Of a stretch of 64,000 nucleotides of DNA, positions 9,186 through 18,963 are shown in pieces. Numbering within the stretch: the first letter of the stretch is position 1; every line of letters begins with the position of its first letter. The notes beneath the pieces were generated by a model, which was not told the DNA's origin, did no database searches, and worked only from the letters and a program-made list of their open reading frames with translations. Made by a program: the position numbers and the translations under genes. Source of the DNA: Rhodomicrobium sp. Az07 (GTDB lineage Bacteria; Pseudomonadota; Alphaproteobacteria; Rhizobiales; Rhodomicrobiaceae); contig NZ_JAHFZG010000003.1 of assembly GCF_018619475.1 (NCBI RefSeq), positions 183,934 to 247,933 of the forward strand, given 5' to 3'.

Positions 9186-10025
9186 CTACCGCGAGAACAT
9201 GTCGCCCAGGTAAACGCGCCGAACGTCCTCGTTGGCGACTACCTCGGCGGGCGTGCCCTCCGTGAGCACACGACCGTCATAGATGATATATGCACGGTCG
9301 ATTAAGTCCAGAGTTTCGCGCACATTGTGATCTGTGATGAGGACACCGATGCCGCGGTCGGTAAGGTGCGTCACGAGTTGGCGAATGTCGCCGATCGCGA
9401 TGGGGTCGATACCCGCGAACGGCTCATCGAGAAGAACGTAGGACGGATTGCTGGCGAGCGCACGCGCGATCTCGCAGCGCCGCCGTTCGCCGCCCGACAA
9501 CGCGATGGACGGCGACTTCCTCAGGCGGCCGATCTTGAACTCATCGAGGAGTTCGTCGAGCCTGCGCTTGCGCTCTTTCCGGTTCGGCTCGGAAACTTCC
9601 AGCACCGCCATGATGTTGTCTTCGACCGACAGCCCCCGGAAGATGGACGCCTCCTGCGGCAGGTAGGCGATGCCGAGCCGCGCGCGGCGATACATGGAAA
9701 GCGACGTCACGTCGTAACCGTCGATGTGAACGCTGCCTTCGTCCGGCTTGATCAGCCCGGTGATCATGTAGAAAACGGTAGTCTTGCCCGCGCCGTTCGG
9801 ACCGAGAAGACCGACGGATTCGCCGCGCTTCAGGTTGACGCTGACGCCCTTCACCACCATGCGCTTCTTGAAGCTCTTCTTCACGCCGTTCACGACGAGT
9901 TCCTCGCGAACCTGCGGAACGGCGCGGCGCTCGCGGAGTACCAGAGGCCCCTCGTTCCAGCCGGGTTCCGCCTGATGACGCGGCCCCATCCCGGGAAAGG
10001 GCTGATCCTTGTCGAGAACCACCAT
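9186..10025 (-). CDS. lptB: LPS export ABC transporter ATP-binding protein LptB
   Basis: Cytoplasmic ATPase that powers extraction of lipopolysaccharide from the inner membrane together with LptFG. Walker A GPNGAGKT is near residue 74, the signature LSGGERRR near 165, and Walker B YVLLDEPFAGID near 185. The family C-terminus (EDVRRVYLGDMF) is intact. About 45 extra residues precede the usual start of the domain (ELVVNGVKKSFKKR); similar leaders occur in other Rhizobiales, or an internal start may be used. It lies between lptA and rpoN on one strand, indicating an operon. Confidence 0.93.
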   Translation of the reverse strand: MVVLDKDQPFPGMGPRHQAEPGWNEGPLVLRERRAVPQVREELVVNGVKKSFKKRMVVKGVSVNLKRGESVGLLGPNGAGKTTVFYMITGLIKPDEGSVHIDGYDVTSLSMYRRARLGIAYLPQEASIFRGLSVEDNIMAVLEVSEPNRKERKRRLDELLDEFKIGRLRKSPSIALSGGERRRCEIARALASNPSYVLLDEPFAGIDPIAIGDIRQLVTHLTDRGIGVLITDHNVRETLDLIDRAYIIYDGRVLTEGTPAEVVANEDVRRVYLGDMFSR

Positions 10026-10059
10026 GAAAAACCCTACGCCTTCGCTTCAGAGAGTGTGG

Positions 10060-10767
10060 TCACTGCGGTTGCCAGCCGGACTGCGGCTGCGATTCCGCGG
10101 GTGCGTCCCTTCTCTTCCTGCCACCGAGGGGTGAATCGGCGGGCAGCACGCCGTTCGTTGCGCCCTGATCGAAAATCGCCTGCACGCGGCCCTTGTGAGG
10201 TAACACGGTCGCGCGGCCGCTTTCCAGATCGATTGTGAGCTGCTTGCCCTTCACCACGTTCGCCCGCTGGCTCAGGATCACTTCCTTGCCGGTCATTGTG
10301 ATCGTCTGACCCTTCACGTCGTAGACCGCCTCGTCGCCGGTGACCTCCTGCTCGTCCTTCCTGTTCGTGACGACGACATGGCCGCCGAGCGCGCGGATGG
10401 TGCGGATCTGGCCGCTGGAGATCGGATCTGCGACAGCGGCCGTTTTCGACGCCCTTGTCGGCTCGGCTCCGCCCGCTTTCCGCCCCGCAGCGCCGTCGCC
10501 GCCCTGGCGTTCATAGCTGACTTCGAGGCGTGGAGCTTTGAGGTTGTAGTCGCCCTGGGTGGCCGAAACATTGCCGATGAAAATGGCAATGCGGCGCTTG
10601 TCGTCAACTTCGAGGCGATCGGATTCAATGTCGATCGGCTTCTTCGAGTTGTCGGCCGAGTTGAGGCCGCGAAAGCCGGAGCCGGGCGTCTGGGCATGAG
10701 ACGGCGCGGACAGGACCGCAGCCGCCAGCATCAGGGCGAACGCAAGGGGCGCTTTCTCCGCGATCAT
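10060..10767 (-). CDS. lptA: LPS transport periplasmic protein LptA
   Basis: Periplasmic bridge protein of the Lpt machine (OstA/LptA jelly-roll fold) that carries LPS from LptC to LptD. The 235 residues start with a signal peptide (PLAFALMLAAAVLSAPSHA), then the OstA-like domain (PIDIESDRLEVDDKRRIAIFIGNVSATQGD). A low-complexity insert rich in Gly, Ala and Lys lies near residue 85. The ATG at 10767 overlaps the lptC stop (ATGA) with GAGGG upstream, so translation is probably coupled; a longer in-frame start inside lptC is less likely. Confidence 0.9.
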   Translation of the reverse strand: MIAEKAPLAFALMLAAAVLSAPSHAQTPGSGFRGLNSADNSKKPIDIESDRLEVDDKRRIAIFIGNVSATQGDYNLKAPRLEVSYERQGGDGAAGRKAGGAEPTRASKTAAVADPISSGQIRTIRALGGHVVVTNRKDEQEVTGDEAVYDVKGQTITMTGKEVILSQRANVVKGKQLTIDLESGRATVLPHKGRVQAIFDQGATNGVLPADSPLGGRKRRDAPAESQPQSGWQPQ

Positions 10768-11582
10768 CGATTGAGCCCTCCCTCGCTTGCCATCCCGTTC
10801 GTCGCGCCTTCCGGCAACCCGATTGCGGGAGCCGCCGACCATGCGTCGTTTCCATCGGGCTCAGGCTGGCGAGACCTTTCCGGCCGAACCTCAGCCGCCG
10901 CCGGCTCCTGCCGCACGACATGGGTGCGGACGTTGCCTTCGAAGATCGCACGGCTTTCGCCCCAATACAGCGTCACACCATCTGCATGAATCGTGCTCTC
11001 ATGAAGGCGGACGACAACGGGCGTATTCGACACCGCGCTCTGCTCCTTCAAGGAAGCGGTCGCGGTCTGAAACCCGGCGGCGAGACCGGGCTCGCGTTTG
11101 ATCGCGACACCGTTGCTGAACGTGATCTGCTCAGACTTGCTGTTGTAGGTGCCATCGGGCGCGGTGAGCGTCGTGAGCTTGCCGTCGAGCCCCGTCATGC
11201 GACCGCGCACGTTTACGAGATACATTTCATCGGCCTTTACCGAGGCCTGCGTCGCCGAGTCGGCGGTGAAATCGTAGGATTCGTTCTTCTCGCTCACGCC
11301 GCGCACATGCGGCTCGATCATCTTGAGCGCGCCCTTTTCAAGCTCGATCGCGCGAACGGTGGCCGTGCCGCGCCCCTTGTCGACAGAAACGCGCAAGAAA
11401 GACGGTAGTGCATAGAGGCTGAGAATGCCCATCGCCATGAGCGGAAGGACGATCCTCAGCACCCGCACGCGTCGCGAATGTCGGCGCGCGAGCCGGAACT
11501 CGCGGTCGCGGTCGATCACGCGCTCGCCCGCCCGCGCCTTGGCGGCGTTGCGGCCGATGGTCGGCGTGGACGCGACCGCCAT
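10764..11582 (-). CDS. lptC: LPS export protein LptC
   Basis: Bitopic inner-membrane protein linking LptBFG to LptA. At 272 residues it has a basic cytoplasmic N-terminus, one transmembrane segment (VLRIVLPLMAMGILSLYALP, near residues 40-60) and a periplasmic OstA-like domain (ESYDFTADSATQ, LTAPDGTYNSKSEQITFSNGV). The polar tail of about 45 residues is longer than in E. coli but common in alphaproteobacteria. A GGAGG precedes the ATG by 6 bases. First of the lpt block, 52 bp after the RNase D gene. Confidence 0.9.
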   Translation of the reverse strand: MAVASTPTIGRNAAKARAGERVIDRDREFRLARRHSRRVRVLRIVLPLMAMGILSLYALPSFLRVSVDKGRGTATVRAIELEKGALKMIEPHVRGVSEKNESYDFTADSATQASVKADEMYLVNVRGRMTGLDGKLTTLTAPDGTYNSKSEQITFSNGVAIKREPGLAAGFQTATASLKEQSAVSNTPVVVRLHESTIHADGVTLYWGESRAIFEGNVRTHVVRQEPAAAEVRPERSRQPEPDGNDAWSAAPAIGLPEGATNGMASEGGLNR

Positions 11583-11634
11583 CGCTCAACCTCCGTTCCG
11601 TCGAACGGGGCGGGAGGCGCAACGGCGGGGCAGA

Positions 11635-12249
11635 CTAGTGATTGAAAACATCCGCGTCGTCATGCCAGCCTTTCAGGTCGAGTTCGGCACGGGAAGGCAG
11701 GAAGCCGAAGCAGGCCGCCGCCAGGTCCGTTCGCCCCTCGCGGGCGAGCAGCGCGTCGAGCTTTTCCTTCAACGCATGCAGGTGAAGCACGTCGGAGGCC
11801 GCATAGCTAAGTTGCTCCGGCGTGAGCTTCGCCTGCCCCCAGTCCGAGGTCTGCTGCTGCTTCGAAAGCTCGACGCCGAGCAGCTCCCGGCAGAGATCCT
11901 TGAGGCCGTGACGTTCGGTGAAGGTGCGCACCAGCTTTGCCGCGATCTTCGTGCAATAGACCGGCCCGGCTCTGACGCCGAGATGGTGCTGCATCACCGC
12001 GATGTCGAAGCGTCCGAAATGAAAGATCTTGAGAATCGCGGGATTCGTGAGCAGGCCCCGCAGATTAGGCGCGTCGTAATGGCCTTTCTCGAACTGCACG
12101 AGATGCGCGTTCCCGTCGCCCGCCGACAATTGAACGACGCAAAGCCGATCGCGGTAAGGCTTGAGGCCGAGCGTCTCCGTATCGATGGCGACGGACGCGC
12201 CGAAATCGATATCCGGAGGCAGATCGTTCAGATGCACGGTGATTGTCAT
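11635..12249 (-). CDS. rnd: Ribonuclease D, short form (DEDD 3'-5' exonuclease)
   Basis: 3'-5' exoribonuclease of the DEDD family, likely acting on tRNA or other stable RNA ends. The three Exo motifs are present: IDTETLG near residue 22, HFGRFDIAVM near 83 and YAASDVLHLHALKEKL near 160. The HRDC domains of E. coli RNase D are absent, as usual in short alphaproteobacterial homologues. The start was set at ATG 12249 (MTITVHLNDLPP) because homology begins there; an upstream in-frame extension looks non-coding. Confidence 0.88.
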   Translation of the reverse strand: MTITVHLNDLPPDIDFGASVAIDTETLGLKPYRDRLCVVQLSAGDGNAHLVQFEKGHYDAPNLRGLLTNPAILKIFHFGRFDIAVMQHHLGVRAGPVYCTKIAAKLVRTFTERHGLKDLCRELLGVELSKQQQTSDWGQAKLTPEQLSYAASDVLHLHALKEKLDALLAREGRTDLAAACFGFLPSRAELDLKGWHDDADVFNH

Positions 12250-12436
12250 GGCGTGAGCGTTTCTTCGGGCGCGAGCGGAAAACGGGAGGAGGGAGCCACA
12301 AACGCAAAGTCCGCGCAAGACATAGTTTTTCGCAAATTTCTCATGGCACTGAAACGGTCTTTGGAGACGCGGCGGGTATAGATGACCGGATACAACTCCG
12401 CCTTCTCAAACCATTTCCGAAAAGAGAGGCCGTTCC

Positions 12437-13993
12437 ATGACTGCCCTTGCGTCCCTCAGGACGGCTCTACCGGCCGCCCTTCTGTTTTTCTCGACGGCCG
12501 GCGCAAGCCTCGCCGCGCCTGATCACGCTCTCATCGAACGGGGCAAGTATCTGGCCACCATCGGCGACTGCGCAGCCTGCCATACGAAGCAGGGCGGCGA
12601 GCCCTTCGCGGGCGGCCTTCAGATCCCGACGCCGTTCGGCAGCGTGACGACGCCGAACATCACGCCCGACAAGCGCACCGGCATCGGCGAGTGGACCGAG
12701 GACGAGTTTTACCGCGCGTTGCACGAGGGGATCGGCAAGCATGGCGAGTATCTCTATCCGGTGTTCCCCTTCACGTCCTTCACCAAGGTCAAGCGCGACG
12801 ACGTGAACGCCATCCGCGCCTATCTCATGTCGCTGAAGCCGGTCCGTGCGCCGCGCCAGCCGGATCATCTGGCCTTCCCCTTCAACATCCGCGATACGCT
12901 GTCTGTCTGGCGCGGGCTGTTCTTCGCGCCGGGCGTGTTCGAACCCGATCCGGCGAAGACCGAGCAGGTGAACTGGGGCGCGTATCTTGTCGAAGGTCTC
13001 GGCCATTGCGGCCAGTGCCACACGTCGCGCAATCTGATGGGCGCCACCATTCCGGGCGACGCGCTTCAGGGCGCGGCCGTGCAAGGCTGGTTCGCGCCGA
13101 ACATCACCGCCGACATGACGCGCGGGATCGGCTCATGGAGCGAGCAGCAGCTCGTGTCCTACCTCGCCTCGGGCGTGGCTCCCATGCGAAGCATCGCCGA
13201 GGGGCCGATGGCGACCGTCGTTCACGACAGCCTCTCGAAGCTCAAGGTGGACGATCTGCGTGCGATCGCGGCCTATCTGAAGCAGACGCCACCCCGCGCG
13301 GAAGTCTCGGGCGGCTCGGTCGTTCCGGTTCCGGCGGGCGCGGCGGGCGTCTATGTCAGCAATTGCGCGTCGTGCCACGGGCTTAACGGCGAAGGCGTCA
13401 AGGATCGAATTCCGCCTCTCTCGCAGAATGGCACGGTGAATGCCGAGCAACCGCAGGACATCATCAAGGCCGTCCTCGCCGGGCTCCCGGCGACGCAGCA
13501 ATACGGGCCGATGCCCTCATTCGCGGCGTATCTGAGCGACGGCGACATCGCCGCTGTGGCGAATTACGTCCGGTCGCGCTGGGGCAACAACGCTCCGACC
13601 GACGCTGACGGCTTCCTCGTGCGCGAAATCAGGCAGTCGACGCCGATCATGCTGGCTGGCGGCGAAGGGAGCACTCAATGCCCGCCGCCTGTGAACGAAA
13701 AGGAGCGCGCGATCATGGAGCGAGCCAAGACGGATTTCGGCGAACTCCTTCGCACGACGCAATCGGCGAATATCGTCCTGCGCATCCAGGAGATCGTGCC
13801 GAAGATCAAGGCCAAAGCCCATCATGTGTCCGAGGCGGACATCGTGAATGGGCTGACAGCCGCCTTCTGCCCGGTGGTCGCCGAACGCGAGACGATGAGT
13901 GTCGCTCAAAAGCGGAACCTGCTCGACGTCTTCGCGCAAGTGACCTATGCGGAGGCGAGCGGAATGCTCGGGCGGCGCTATAGTCGGCGGTGA
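12437..13993 (+). CDS. Three-haem c-type cytochrome (dehydrogenase cytochrome-subunit type)
   Basis: Periplasmic electron carrier with a signal peptide (residues 1-27) and three CxxCH haem sites: CAACH at 45-49, CGQCH near 193 and CASCH near 313. This is the layout of the cytochrome subunit of membrane alcohol or gluconate dehydrogenases, which pass electrons to the quinone pool or an oxidase. The 518 residues include about 110 beyond the last cytochrome domain, with no haem motif and no clear membrane anchor. GAGAGG lies 7 bases before the ATG. No partner dehydrogenase is nearby, so the electron donor is unknown. Confidence 0.85.
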   Translation: MTALASLRTALPAALLFFSTAGASLAAPDHALIERGKYLATIGDCAACHTKQGGEPFAGGLQIPTPFGSVTTPNITPDKRTGIGEWTEDEFYRALHEGIGKHGEYLYPVFPFTSFTKVKRDDVNAIRAYLMSLKPVRAPRQPDHLAFPFNIRDTLSVWRGLFFAPGVFEPDPAKTEQVNWGAYLVEGLGHCGQCHTSRNLMGATIPGDALQGAAVQGWFAPNITADMTRGIGSWSEQQLVSYLASGVAPMRSIAEGPMATVVHDSLSKLKVDDLRAIAAYLKQTPPRAEVSGGSVVPVPAGAAGVYVSNCASCHGLNGEGVKDRIPPLSQNGTVNAEQPQDIIKAVLAGLPATQQYGPMPSFAAYLSDGDIAAVANYVRSRWGNNAPTDADGFLVREIRQSTPIMLAGGEGSTQCPPPVNEKERAIMERAKTDFGELLRTTQSANIVLRIQEIVPKIKAKAHHVSEADIVNGLTAAFCPVVAERETMSVAQKRNLLDVFAQVTYAEASGMLGRRYSRR

Positions 13994-14241
13994 TCGCCGG
14001 CATCAGTCGAGGCAGCAACCGGCGCTGCCTTGACCCGCGCCATTTCATCCGACACCCAATCGAGAATGTGAGCCAGCGCCTGCAAGGGCGGCACGCCAAG
14101 GTCGATGGCCTTTTCGAACCCCTCAATCAGGGACGAGCGAAGGACATCGACGGCTTCTTCGTCAGCTCTGGGTGCGGCGGAGGCGGAACACAAGGAGCCG
14201 AGCAGGTCAATCTCGATCTGCGAATTTTGACTCATAAGCAT
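13978..14241 (-). CDS. Small hypothetical protein, helical
   Basis: An 87-residue frame starting MLMSQNSQIEID, or two codons later at MSQNSQ. The middle (SLIEGFEKAIDLGVPPLQALAHILDWVSDEMAR) looks like a compact helical protein. GGGGA lies about 9 bases upstream of the first ATG. It converges with the cytochrome gene and overlaps its end by 16 bp. I recognise no family. Confidence 0.5.
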   Translation of the reverse strand: MLMSQNSQIEIDLLGSLCSASAAPRADEEAVDVLRSSLIEGFEKAIDLGVPPLQALAHILDWVSDEMARVKAAPVAASTDAGDHRRL

Positions 14242-14526
14242 AGGTAAATCCCCATTTTTTCACGTATGCAGACTAGAGAAAACACCGCTGGTTGACTACT
14301 CCCGGATTTACACCCCGACAGGAAAACAAGCGTCTACCGATGCATTAGGAACACACCAAGCTTGCCCGACGCTGTAGCAACTCAACCGCCAGTCAAGGTG
14401 GCGCGTGAAAACCTTGTGTATTCGTTAGGGCGACGCCGCGCCGCCGAACTATAGGGGCGCCCGCAATCCTCCCCGAGACTGCGGACATCGACTTGCCACG
14501 ACAGCTTCTGCCCTCCTCCGCACAAA
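14242..14526. other. Intergenic region between a small gene and the bc1 terminator
   Basis: It should contain the promoter of the small minus-strand gene. It is AT-richer than its surroundings at 14250-14360. I see no ORF, RNA gene or repeat in it. Confidence 0.5.
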
Positions 14527-14552
14527 AAAACGGGAGCCCAAGGGCCCCCGCT
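14527..14552 (-). terminator. Rho-independent terminator of petABC
   Basis: Read on the minus strand, GGGGGCCC and GGGCTCCC form an 8 bp stem (one mismatch or wobble allowed) followed by seven T. It lies about 35 bp after the petC stop. Confidence 0.8.
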
Positions 14553-14584
14553 TGCGATTTTGAAGCGCCGCTGTTCCGCGCGCG

Positions 14585-15469
14585 TCAGTGCTTGACGTTG
14601 CGCCAGATCAGCTTCTTCGAAGCATAAAGCAGACCGGCGAGAATGATCAGATAGATCAGTACCCAGGCGCCAAGCTTCTTGCGCTCCACGAGGCTCGGCT
14701 CGGCCGCCCAGGCGAGGAACGCGGTCACGTCCTTCGCCTGCTGGTCGAGGGTGCTCGGTGTGCCGTCATCATATTCCACCATGCCGTCGCTGAGAGGCTG
14801 CGGCATGCCGATCTGATGGCCCGGGAATACACGATTATAGCTCAGGCCGGGCAGCAGGTTGAAGTCCGCCGGAGGGTCCGTGTATCCGGTCAGAAGCGCG
14901 TGCGTATAATCCGCGCCCTGTTCCTGATACTGCGTCAGGATATCCTTAAGCATAATAAACGGGAAGGCATACCACTCGATATTCCGCTCGATCGAACGCG
15001 CCTTCGTAATGAGCGACAAATCCGGCGGAACCGACCCGTTCAGAGCGGCGGCGGCCTCCTTGTCGTTCTTGAAGGGGCCAACGAACAGATCCGCCAGCTT
15101 GGCCGGGCGCATGTTCACTTCGCCCGCGTCGTTGAACCCGTCGGCCACCTGCTTCTGCGCGGCGTAGGCTTCCACCTCTTCCTTCGGCAGTTCGGGACCG
15201 CCCGGCTGCGTCAGGTTGCGGTAAGACAGGTGAGCCAGATTGTGACAGGCTTGGCAAACCGTCTGGTACACCTTGAAGCCGCGGCGAAGCTGCTGCTTGT
15301 CGAAGTAGCCGGACAGGCCGCCAAAGGTCCACTCCAGGCGCGGAACCTCGTAGTGTCCCGCCGTCTCGGAGGCTGACGCCGGCGCGCTAAACGCCGTCGC
15401 CGAGAGTACTGAGCCGATTACGAACGCTCCGAGCGAGCGGCGCACGAGGCTCGATGTCATCGTCGTCAT
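14585..15469 (-). CDS. petC: Cytochrome c1 of the bc1 complex
   Basis: Membrane-anchored haem c subunit of ubiquinol-cytochrome c reductase. It has an N-terminal signal sequence, the haem site CQACH at residues 72-76, the GPELPKEEVEAYAAQ and PPDLSLI segments typical of cytochrome c1, and a C-terminal anchor (LGAWVLIYLIILAGLLYASKK). The axial Met is probably in the IGMPQPLSDG segment. The 294 residues show a standalone c1, not the cytochrome b-c1 fusion found in Bradyrhizobium and relatives. Last gene of petABC, followed by a strong terminator. Confidence 0.96.
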   Translation of the reverse strand: MTTMTSSLVRRSLGAFVIGSVLSATAFSAPASASETAGHYEVPRLEWTFGGLSGYFDKQQLRRGFKVYQTVCQACHNLAHLSYRNLTQPGGPELPKEEVEAYAAQKQVADGFNDAGEVNMRPAKLADLFVGPFKNDKEAAAALNGSVPPDLSLITKARSIERNIEWYAFPFIMLKDILTQYQEQGADYTHALLTGYTDPPADFNLLPGLSYNRVFPGHQIGMPQPLSDGMVEYDDGTPSTLDQQAKDVTAFLAWAAEPSLVERKKLGAWVLIYLIILAGLLYASKKLIWRNVKH

Positions 15470-15480
15470 TGTCTGGTCTC

Positions 15481-16758
15481 CTACTCGGCCGCCACGGGGC
15501 GCGCGCCGCGGCCAGACCCGTCGTCCGATTTATGCGTGAAGGTGTCTGCGATTGAGTCCGGCTGCGGTTTCGGTGTCTCGTAGATACCCACCACCGGCAT
15601 GACGATCAGGAAGAAGGCGAAGTAGTAAAAGGTGAAGAACTGCGAGGCCATGGTCGATGTTTCGGTGACCGGCGCCGCGCCGAGATAGCCGAGCGCAAGG
15701 CAGCTGAAGACGAACGCCCAGAAGAACCAGCGGAACATCGGCCGATAGCTGGCCGAGCGAACGCGCGAAGTATCGAGCCACGGGACGAAGAACAGCACGA
15801 CAATCGCGCCGAACATCGCGAGCACGCCGCCGAGTTTGGACGGAACCGCGCGCAAGATCGCGTAGAAGGGCAGGAAGTACCATTCCGGCACGATGTGCGG
15901 CGGCGTCAGAAGCGGGTTGGCGGGCACGTAATTGACCGCGTCGCCGAGATAGTTTGGCGTGAAGAAGACGAAATACGCGAAGATGACGCCGAACGCCGCG
16001 AGCGCGAACAGATCCTTGGTCGTGAAATACGCGTAGAAGGGCAGCGTTTCCTTCTCGACGTTCTTGACCTCGACCCCGGTCGGGTTGTTGGAGCCGACGA
16101 CATGAAGCGCCCATACATGCAGCACGACAAGGCCGACGAGCACGAAGGGAAGAAGATAGTGCAGACTGAAAAGACGATTGAGGGTCGCGTTATCGACCGA
16201 GAACCCACCCCAGATCCACTGCACCAGAGTGGTGCCAAGGCCGGAATAGAGCGTGTCGAGCGATGAGAACAGGTTCGTGATCACCGTCACGGCCCAGAAG
16301 CTCATCTGGCCCCAGATCAGGGAGTAGCCCATGAACGCCGTCGCCATCATGACGAGGAAGATCGCCACACCGATCATCCACAGCACCTCGCGCGGCGCCT
16401 TGTAGGACCCGTAATAGATGCCGCGAAACATGTGGATGTAGACGGCGAGGAAGAACATCGACGCGCCGACCGCATGGGCATAGCGCATCAACCAGCCGTA
16501 GTTCACGTCGCGCATGATCTTTTCGACGGAGTCGAACGCGAGCGCCGTGTTCGGCGCGAAGTGCATCGCGAGGATGACGCCCGTGACGATCTGGGCGATG
16601 AGCATGAACGCGAGGATCGCGCCGAAGGTCCAGAGGTAGTTGAGATTGCGCGGCGTTGGGAAGACCATGAAATCCGCTATGAAGCGGACGATCGGCAACC
16701 GGGCGTCGAGCCAGCGCGTTACCGATGTTTTCGGTTCGTAAGAGGAAGCGTGGGACAT
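15481..16758 (-). CDS. petB: Cytochrome b of the bc1 complex
   Basis: Integral membrane di-haem subunit with the Qo and Qi sites. The family features are intact: [18 protein letters not shown] loop (here [11 protein letters not shown]), the helix with [12 protein letters not shown] and H-MFRG, the [20 protein letters not shown]o helix, and the [13 protein letters not shown] (PEWY) motif after midpoint. About eight hydrophobic helices are visible over 425 residues. It lies 11 bp upstream of petC, with petA 30 bp before it. Confidence 0.97.
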   Translation of the reverse strand: MSHASSYEPKTSVTRWLDARLPIVRFIADFMVFPTPRNLNYLWTFGAILAFMLIAQIVTGVILAMHFAPNTALAFDSVEKIMRDVNYGWLMRYAHAVGASMFFLAVYIHMFRGIYYGSYKAPREVLWMIGVAIFLVMMATAFMGYSLIWGQMSFWAVTVITNLFSSLDTLYSGLGTTLVQWIWGGFSVDNATLNRLFSLHYLLPFVLVGLVVLHVWALHVVGSNNPTGVEVKNVEKETLPFYAYFTTKDLFALAAFGVIFAYFVFFTPNYLGDAVNYVPANPLLTPPHIVPEWYFLPFYAILRAVPSKLGGVLAMFGAIVVLFFVPWLDTSRVRSASYRPMFRWFFWAFVFSCLALGYLGAAPVTETSTMASQFFTFYYFAFFLIVMPVVGIYETPKPQPDSIADTFTHKSDDGSGRGARPVAAE

Positions 16759-16788
16759 TTCAGGAAAACCTTCTCGGGATGGCGGGAA

Positions 16789-17373
16789 CTAGCCGATCAG
16801 AATCTTGGTGTCCGTCGCAAACGCGTACGGCGGGACGTCGAGATTGCGCGGCGCCGGTCCCTGGCGAATTCGCCCGGCCGTGTCGTAGGCAGAGCCGTGG
16901 CACGGGCAGAACCAGCCGCCATACGGGCCTCTTTCGTCGCCCGGAGCCTGGCCCTTCGGAACGCAGCCGAGATGGGTGCAGATGCCGATCAGCACGAGCC
17001 ATTGTTCGTTGCCGGCCTTGGTGCGATTCGCATCCGTGGCGGGCAGGTCCGAGGGCGCGCCTTCAACCTGCGCATAGGGGTCTTTCAGGTCGGCGATCGG
17101 AACCTCCTGAGCCTTCTTGACCTCCTCCGCCGTGCGATGTCGGATGAAGACCGGCTTGCCGCGCCAGAGCACGGTGATCGCCGCCCCTTCCGGAACCGGC
17201 GTCAGGTCGACGTCGATCGACGCGAGCGAGAGCGCCGACGCATCTGGGTTCATCTGATCGATCAGCGGCCAGAGCGCGGCGGCCGCTCCGACAGCCGCGA
17301 ATGCCGTGGTTGCGAGATAGATGAAATCACGGCGCGACACATCGCCTTGATCACCGTCGTATGTTGTGGCCAT
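16789..17373 (-). CDS. petA: Rieske iron-sulfur subunit of the bc1 complex
   Basis: Carries the [2Fe-2S] cluster that takes the first electron from ubiquinol. The N-terminal twin-arginine-like segment (SRRDFIYLATTAFAAVGAAAALWP) doubles as membrane anchor. The cluster ligands are in CTHLGC and CPCHGSAYD, each with one Cys and one His ligand plus disulfide Cys. The start was set at ATG 17373 (MATTYDGDQGDV); an in-frame TTG 12 bases earlier is an alternative. First gene of petABC, divergent from trmL. Confidence 0.96.
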   Translation of the reverse strand: MATTYDGDQGDVSRRDFIYLATTAFAAVGAAAALWPLIDQMNPDASALSLASIDVDLTPVPEGAAITVLWRGKPVFIRHRTAEEVKKAQEVPIADLKDPYAQVEGAPSDLPATDANRTKAGNEQWLVLIGICTHLGCVPKGQAPGDERGPYGGWFCPCHGSAYDTAGRIRQGPAPRNLDVPPYAFATDTKILIG

Positions 17374-17492
17374 GGAAAATTTCAACCTTGTAGGACGTTT
17401 TGCGGGAGCGAAAAAATCGTGCTCTTATGCATGCTATCGATTTCCGTGTCCATGGCACAATTTAGCTCGACCATCTACGGAGACCGCTCCTG

Positions 17493-17957
17493 TTGCGTGT
17501 AGCTTTATATCAACCGGACATTCCGCAAAATACAGGGACGATCTTGCGAATGGCGGCATGTCTAAACGTCGCAGTCGATATCATCGAGCCTTGCGGGTTC
17601 GATTTGTCCGACCGCGCGCTCCGGCGTGCGGCCCTTGACTATTACGACAAAGTGAGCCTGCGGCGCCATCCTTCTTTTGAAGAATTCTTAAGCGATATCA
17701 AAAGGGTCGACAGGCGGCTGATCCTTCTGACAACGAAGGGGGCTATCCCTTATCACGATGTGTTGTATCGCGATAACGACGTTATTTTGGCCGGGCGCGA
17801 AAGCGCGGGCGCGCCCGACAAGGTGCACGAATGCGCGCATTTGCGGGCCCGAATTCCCATGCAGGAGAGCCTGCGGTCGCTGAATGTTGCCCTTTCCGTG
17901 GCGATGGTGCTCGGTGAAGCCCTTGGCCAGACTGGCGGTTTTTCGCGTTTCCTGTAG
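17493..17957 (+). CDS. trmL: tRNA (cytidine(34)-2'-O)-methyltransferase TrmL
   Basis: SPOUT-class enzyme that methylates the wobble ribose of some tRNA(Leu). At 154 residues it has the usual size. Motifs are YQPDIPQNTGTILR near the N-terminus, and the trefoil-knot region with RIPMQESLRSLNVALSVAMVLGEAL at the end. The start is probably TTG 17493, with CGGAGA about 10 bases upstream. Divergent from petA and 48 bp before hemF, a neighbourhood common in Rhizobiales. Confidence 0.93.
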   Translation: MRVALYQPDIPQNTGTILRMAACLNVAVDIIEPCGFDLSDRALRRAALDYYDKVSLRRHPSFEEFLSDIKRVDRRLILLTTKGAIPYHDVLYRDNDVILAGRESAGAPDKVHECAHLRARIPMQESLRSLNVALSVAMVLGEALGQTGGFSRFL

Positions 17958-18005
17958 AAGGGTACGATTCTTTTCCTTCAGGAACGCCCGAGCGGCGGAG
18001 GCGCC

Positions 18006-18953
18006 ATGCCCAAACACAGTACGAATCGCATACCAGCAATGCATAAAACGCAGGCCTCGTCTTTGGATAATTGGGAGCCGTTTCACCCCGAAATGTCCAA
18101 AGCGCGGGTGTGGTTCGCCTCGCTGCGCAACGATATCTGCACCGAGTTCGAGCGGATCGAAGACGATCTGAAGTGCGGTCCGCATGCCGGATTGCCACCC
18201 GGGCGCTTCGAGAAGACGCCTTGGAGGCGCACCGACCACACCGGCGAGGACGGCGGCGGCGGAACCATGGCGATGATGCATGGCCGCGTTTTCGAGAAGG
18301 TCGGCGTGCATGTCTCGACCGTTCACGGCGAGTTCGCGCCCGAGTTCCGCGCGTCGATTCCGGGCTCGGAGCAAGACCCCCGCTTTCGCGCGTCGGGAAT
18401 TTCGCTGATCGCGCACATGCGCAACCCGAACGTGCCGACCGTACATCTCAACACGCGCTTCATCGTGACGTCGAAATGGTGGTTCGGCGGCGGCTCCGAT
18501 CTGACGCCGATGCTCGCGAAACGGCGGCGCGTCGAAGATCCGGACGTCCTCGACTTTCATGCCGCATTCCGTTCGGCCTGCCTCAAGCACCCCGTGGCCG
18601 ATTACAGCCGCTACAAGGCATGGTGCGACGAGTATTTCTACCTGCCCCACCGGCAGGAGGCGCGCGGCCTCGGCGGTATCTTCTACGAGTATCACAATTC
18701 CGGCGACTGGGACGCCGATTTCGCATTCACGCAGGAGGTGGGGCGCACGTTCCTCGCCGTCGTGCCGAAGCTCATCCGGCGCAACATGAACGAGCCGTGG
18801 AGCGAGGCCGATCGCGACGAGCAGCTCGTCCGGCGCGGCCGCTATGTCGAATTCAACCTGCTTTACGACCGCGGCACGGTTTTCGGGCTGAAGACCGGCG
18901 GCAATGTCGATTCGATCCTGTCGTCAATGCCGCCCGTGGTGAAGTGGCCGTAA
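18006..18953 (+). CDS. hemF: Aerobic coproporphyrinogen III oxidase
   Basis: Oxygen-dependent oxidative decarboxylation of coproporphyrinogen III to protoporphyrinogen IX in haem (and, in phototrophs, chlorophyll) synthesis. The 315 residues contain the family blocks [39 protein letters not shown] and the C-terminal [39 protein letters not shown] precedes the ATG. It may be cotranscribed with trmL. An oxygen-dependent enzyme next to bc1 genes fits an aerobically respiring cell. Confidence 0.96.
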   Translation: MPKHSTNRIPAMHKTQASSLDNWEPFHPEMSKARVWFASLRNDICTEFERIEDDLKCGPHAGLPPGRFEKTPWRRTDHTGEDGGGGTMAMMHGRVFEKVGVHVSTVHGEFAPEFRASIPGSEQDPRFRASGISLIAHMRNPNVPTVHLNTRFIVTSKWWFGGGSDLTPMLAKRRRVEDPDVLDFHAAFRSACLKHPVADYSRYKAWCDEYFYLPHRQEARGLGGIFYEYHNSGDWDADFAFTQEVGRTFLAVVPKLIRRNMNEPWSEADRDEQLVRRGRYVEFNLLYDRGTVFGLKTGGNVDSILSSMPPVVKWP

Positions 18954-18963
18954 ACTTTCAATC

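Noticed and set aside
10768..10842. Longer start for lptA inside lptC
   Set aside because: The signal peptide begins at MIAEK (10767), with GAGGG upstream and an ATGA overlap with lptC.
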